From positions 1 to 7,098 of the forward strand of contig JAICUS010000313.1 of NCBI GenBank assembly GCA_025935735.1: 7,098 bases of DNA, given 5' to 3'. The notes beneath the pieces were generated by a model, which saw only the letters and a program-made list of their open reading frames with translations, searched no databases and was not told the DNA's origin. A program made the translations under genes and the position numbers. This stretch comes from Solirubrobacteraceae bacterium. Its GTDB lineage: Bacteria; Actinomycetota; Thermoleophilia; Solirubrobacterales; Solirubrobacteraceae. Shown here piece after piece: positions 5,707 to 7,098 of this stretch; the stretch's first letter is position 1, and each line of letters opens with the position of its first letter.

Positions 5707-6633
5707 ATGGACGAGCGAGATCTCCTGGCGGCCGAGTTCGAGCGCCAGCGGGCGCGGCTGCGGGCCGTGGCCTACCGCATGCTGGGCTCGGTCAGCGACG
5801 CCGACGACGCCGTGCAGGAGGCCTGGCTGCGCCTCAGCCGCTCCGACGCGGACGCGATCGCCAACCTGGGCGGCTGGCTGACCACGGTGGTGGCCCGGGT
5901 GTCGCTGGACATGCTGCGGGCGCGCCGCGCGCGCCACGAGGACTACGTCGGCAGCCGGCTGCCCGAGCCGCTGGTCAGCGAGCGGCTCGACGGCCAGGAC
6001 CCGGAGCAGCAGGCGCTGCTGGCCGACTCGCTCGGGCTGGCGCTGCTCGTCGTGCTCGACTCGCTCGCGCCGCCGGAGCGGCTCGCGTTCGTCCTGCACG
6101 ACATGTTCGCCGTGCCGTTCGGCGAGATCGCCGAGATCGCCGGCACGACCCCGGCGGCGGCCCGCCAGCTCGCCAGCCGCGCCCGCCGGCGGGTGCGCGG
6201 GTCGGCGCCCGCCGACGACTCGGACCTCACCGAGCAGCGCGCCGTGGTCGACGCCTTCCTGGCCGCGTCGCGCGACGGCGACTTCGACCGCCTGGTGGCG
6301 ATCCTGCACCCCGACGTGGTCTTCCGGGTCGACGCCGGCGGGCGCGGGCCGCTCGCCCGCGAGCCGATCGCCGGCGCCGAGGCGGTCGCGCGCCAGGTGC
6401 TCGCCCGCGGCCGGCCGTTCGCCCGCTTCGCCCGCCACGCGGTGGTCAACGGCGGCGCGGGCGTGATCGTCGCGCCGCACGGGCGGCCGGTGGCGATCGT
6501 GGCGATGGCCATCGCCCGGGGGCGCGTGACGGCCATCGACCTGATCGCCGATCCGGAGAAGCTGCGCGCCGCTACGCCGGCCAGCGCTCCGGCACCAGCA
6601 CCACCCGGAAGCCGTCCGGATCCGCGAACGTGA
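5707..6633 (+). CDS. ECF41-type RNA polymerase sigma factor (SigJ-like) with C-terminal SnoaL/NTF2-like domain
   Basis: This extracytoplasmic-function sigma factor redirects RNA polymerase to GTCACA/CGTC-type promoters. Of 308 residues, region 2 covers about 10-80 (RAVAYRMLGSVSDADDAVQEAW, then GGWLTTVVARVSLDMLRARR) and region 4 about 112-164 (LDSLAPPERLAFVLHDMF and GTTPAAARQLASRARRRV). A SnoaL/NTF2-like domain follows at about 172-286; in this group it replaces a separate anti-sigma factor and modulates activity. Group hallmarks are recognisable but altered: the linker has YVGSRLPEPLV (about 80-90) where I expect YVGPWLPEPLV, the loop reads DAGGRG (209-214) instead of DGGGK, and the end reads DPEKL (282-286) instead of NPDKL. 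Residues 289-308 are an alanine- and proline-rich tail lying entirely within the overlap with the VOC gene. The usual carboxymuconolactone decarboxylase or oxidoreductase neighbours are absent here. Confidence 0.93.
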   Translation: MDERDLLAAEFERQRARLRAVAYRMLGSVSDADDAVQEAWLRLSRSDADAIANLGGWLTTVVARVSLDMLRARRARHEDYVGSRLPEPLVSERLDGQDPEQQALLADSLGLALLVVLDSLAPPERLAFVLHDMFAVPFGEIAEIAGTTPAAARQLASRARRRVRGSAPADDSDLTEQRAVVDAFLAASRDGDFDRLVAILHPDVVFRVDAGGRGPLAREPIAGAEAVARQVLARGRPFARFARHAVVNGGAGVIVAPHGRPVAIVAMAIARGRVTAIDLIADPEKLRAATPASAPAPAPPGSRPDPRT

Positions 6634-6943
6634 GGCCGTGCGCGGCCCAGTACGGGTTGGCCGGCGCGACCGGGTCCGCGCCCAGCCGGGCGGCCGCCGC
6701 ATCGACCGCCGCCCGGTCGCCCAGGTAGAGCACGAGCAGGGACTCCGGGTGCGGCTCGGGCGCGGCGTGGGCGCCGCCGGAGGTCAACTCGAGGTGCGCA
6801 CCGGTGCCGGGGACCTCGAGGAACACGCCGTCGTAGCCGGCGTGGTCGCGGAAGCCGCCGAGCTCCACGAGCCCGAGCCCGTCGCGATAGAAGGCGACGA
6901 CCTCGGCGAGGCGCTCGGTGTGGCGGGCGACGCGCAGCTGCAC
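6572..6943 (-). CDS. VOC-superfamily (glyoxalase/bleomycin-resistance fold) protein
   Basis: The 123-residue protein is a small single-module VOC enzyme or binding protein made of two beta-alpha-beta-beta-beta units. The N-terminus MQLRVARHTERLAEVVAFYRDGLGL is a typical first unit, with His8 at the usual first metal-ligand position; Glu52 in HLELT is the probable second. The second unit includes LLVLYLGD (69-76) and NPYWAAHGLTFADPDGFRVVLVPE (96-119), a standard VOC ending. The start is a GTG at 6943, only 4 bases after the stop of the TetR-type gene, so the two are almost certainly cotranscribed. The substrate cannot be told; resistance, dioxygenase and lyase roles all occur in the family. 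Its last 62 bases overlap the end of the sigma gene on the other strand. Confidence 0.9.
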   Translation of the reverse strand: MQLRVARHTERLAEVVAFYRDGLGLVELGGFRDHAGYDGVFLEVPGTGAHLELTSGGAHAAPEPHPESLLVLYLGDRAAVDAAAARLGADPVAPANPYWAAHGLTFADPDGFRVVLVPERWPA

Positions 6944-6947
6944 GGCC

Positions 6948-7098
6948 TCAGGCCCCCGCGGCGGCGAGCGCGACGTCGAGGGCCGTGCGCAGCGGCGCGA
7001 GGTCGCCGCGCACCTGCGAGAGCAGCAGGCCGCCCTGGTAGGCGCTCAGCAGCGCCGTGGCCAGGCGCTCGGGCTCGTTCACGCGCAGCCGGCGCAGC
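6948..7098 (-). CDS. TetR-family regulator, C-terminal fragment
   Basis: Forty-nine residues are visible before the TGA at 6948-6950; the N-terminal DNA-binding domain lies beyond the window. The sequence ERLATALLSAYQGGLLLSQVRGDLAPLRTALDVALA matches the last two helices of the ligand-binding domain of TetR-type repressors, where a QGGLLLxQ stretch followed by a DxAPLRxALD helix is common. It is the upstream gene of a pair with the VOC protein, which suggests that the regulator senses a compound connected with the VOC protein. Family assignment rests on the C-terminal pattern only. Confidence 0.72.
   Translation of the reverse strand, partial: LRRLRVNEPERLATALLSAYQGGLLLSQVRGDLAPLRTALDVALAAAGA

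Noticed and set aside
5611..6702. Minus-strand extension of the ATPase frame by over 360 residues
   Set aside because: The added part is antisense to the sigma gene, has arginine/glycine/proline-rich composition with no domain, and the ATG at 5610 has a good ribosome site and matches the family N-terminus.

Overview
This is a very GC-rich window (G or C at nearly every third codon position) with tightly packed, often overlapping genes. The gene families point to an actinobacterium: an ECF41 sigma factor with a C-terminal SnoaL-like domain, a DrrAB-type ABC exporter, a five-helix membrane molybdoenzyme with an internal twin-arginine motif, and a TetR-VOC pair. Apparently leaderless starts fit a Thermoleophilia/Solirubrobacterales-like organism, but the order-level guess is weak. 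No RNA genes, insertion sequences, CRISPR arrays or gene-free stretches above 100 bases were seen.

Left block (1-3822, plus strand): the end of a polytopic membrane protein, then an OmpR-type response regulator (242-937) and its histidine kinase (934-2100) with a 4-base overlap. After 40 bases comes a membrane molybdopterin oxidoreductase (2141-3376), and a small 149-residue membrane protein (3373-3822) again overlaps it by 4 bases. The last two look like a cytochrome b-type electron-input module joined to a sulfite-oxidase-fold catalytic domain facing outward, plus a membrane partner of unknown function. The two-component system may control them, but nothing in the sequence proves it.

Middle block (3776-5610, minus strand): an ABC-2 exporter operon, ATPase first (4666-5610) and permease second (3776-4636). 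The permease end overlaps the end of the small membrane protein by 47 bases.

Right block: an ECF41-type sigma factor gene (5707-6633, plus strand) is divergent from the exporter. The 96-base region between them holds a near-perfect ECF41-type promoter (GGTCACA, 16 bases, CGTC) reading into the sigma gene. Its -35 element is one arm of a perfect 17-base palindrome, and the other arm places a mirrored -35 with a near-match -10 (CGAC) at the same 16-base spacing toward the exporter. The best hypothesis from this window is that the sigma factor drives both itself and the exporter from a shared palindromic -35. The alternative is that the palindrome is a repressor operator.

Right edge (minus strand): the C-terminus of a TetR-type regulator followed 4 bases later by a VOC (glyoxalase-fold) protein, whose end overlaps the sigma gene end by 62 bases.
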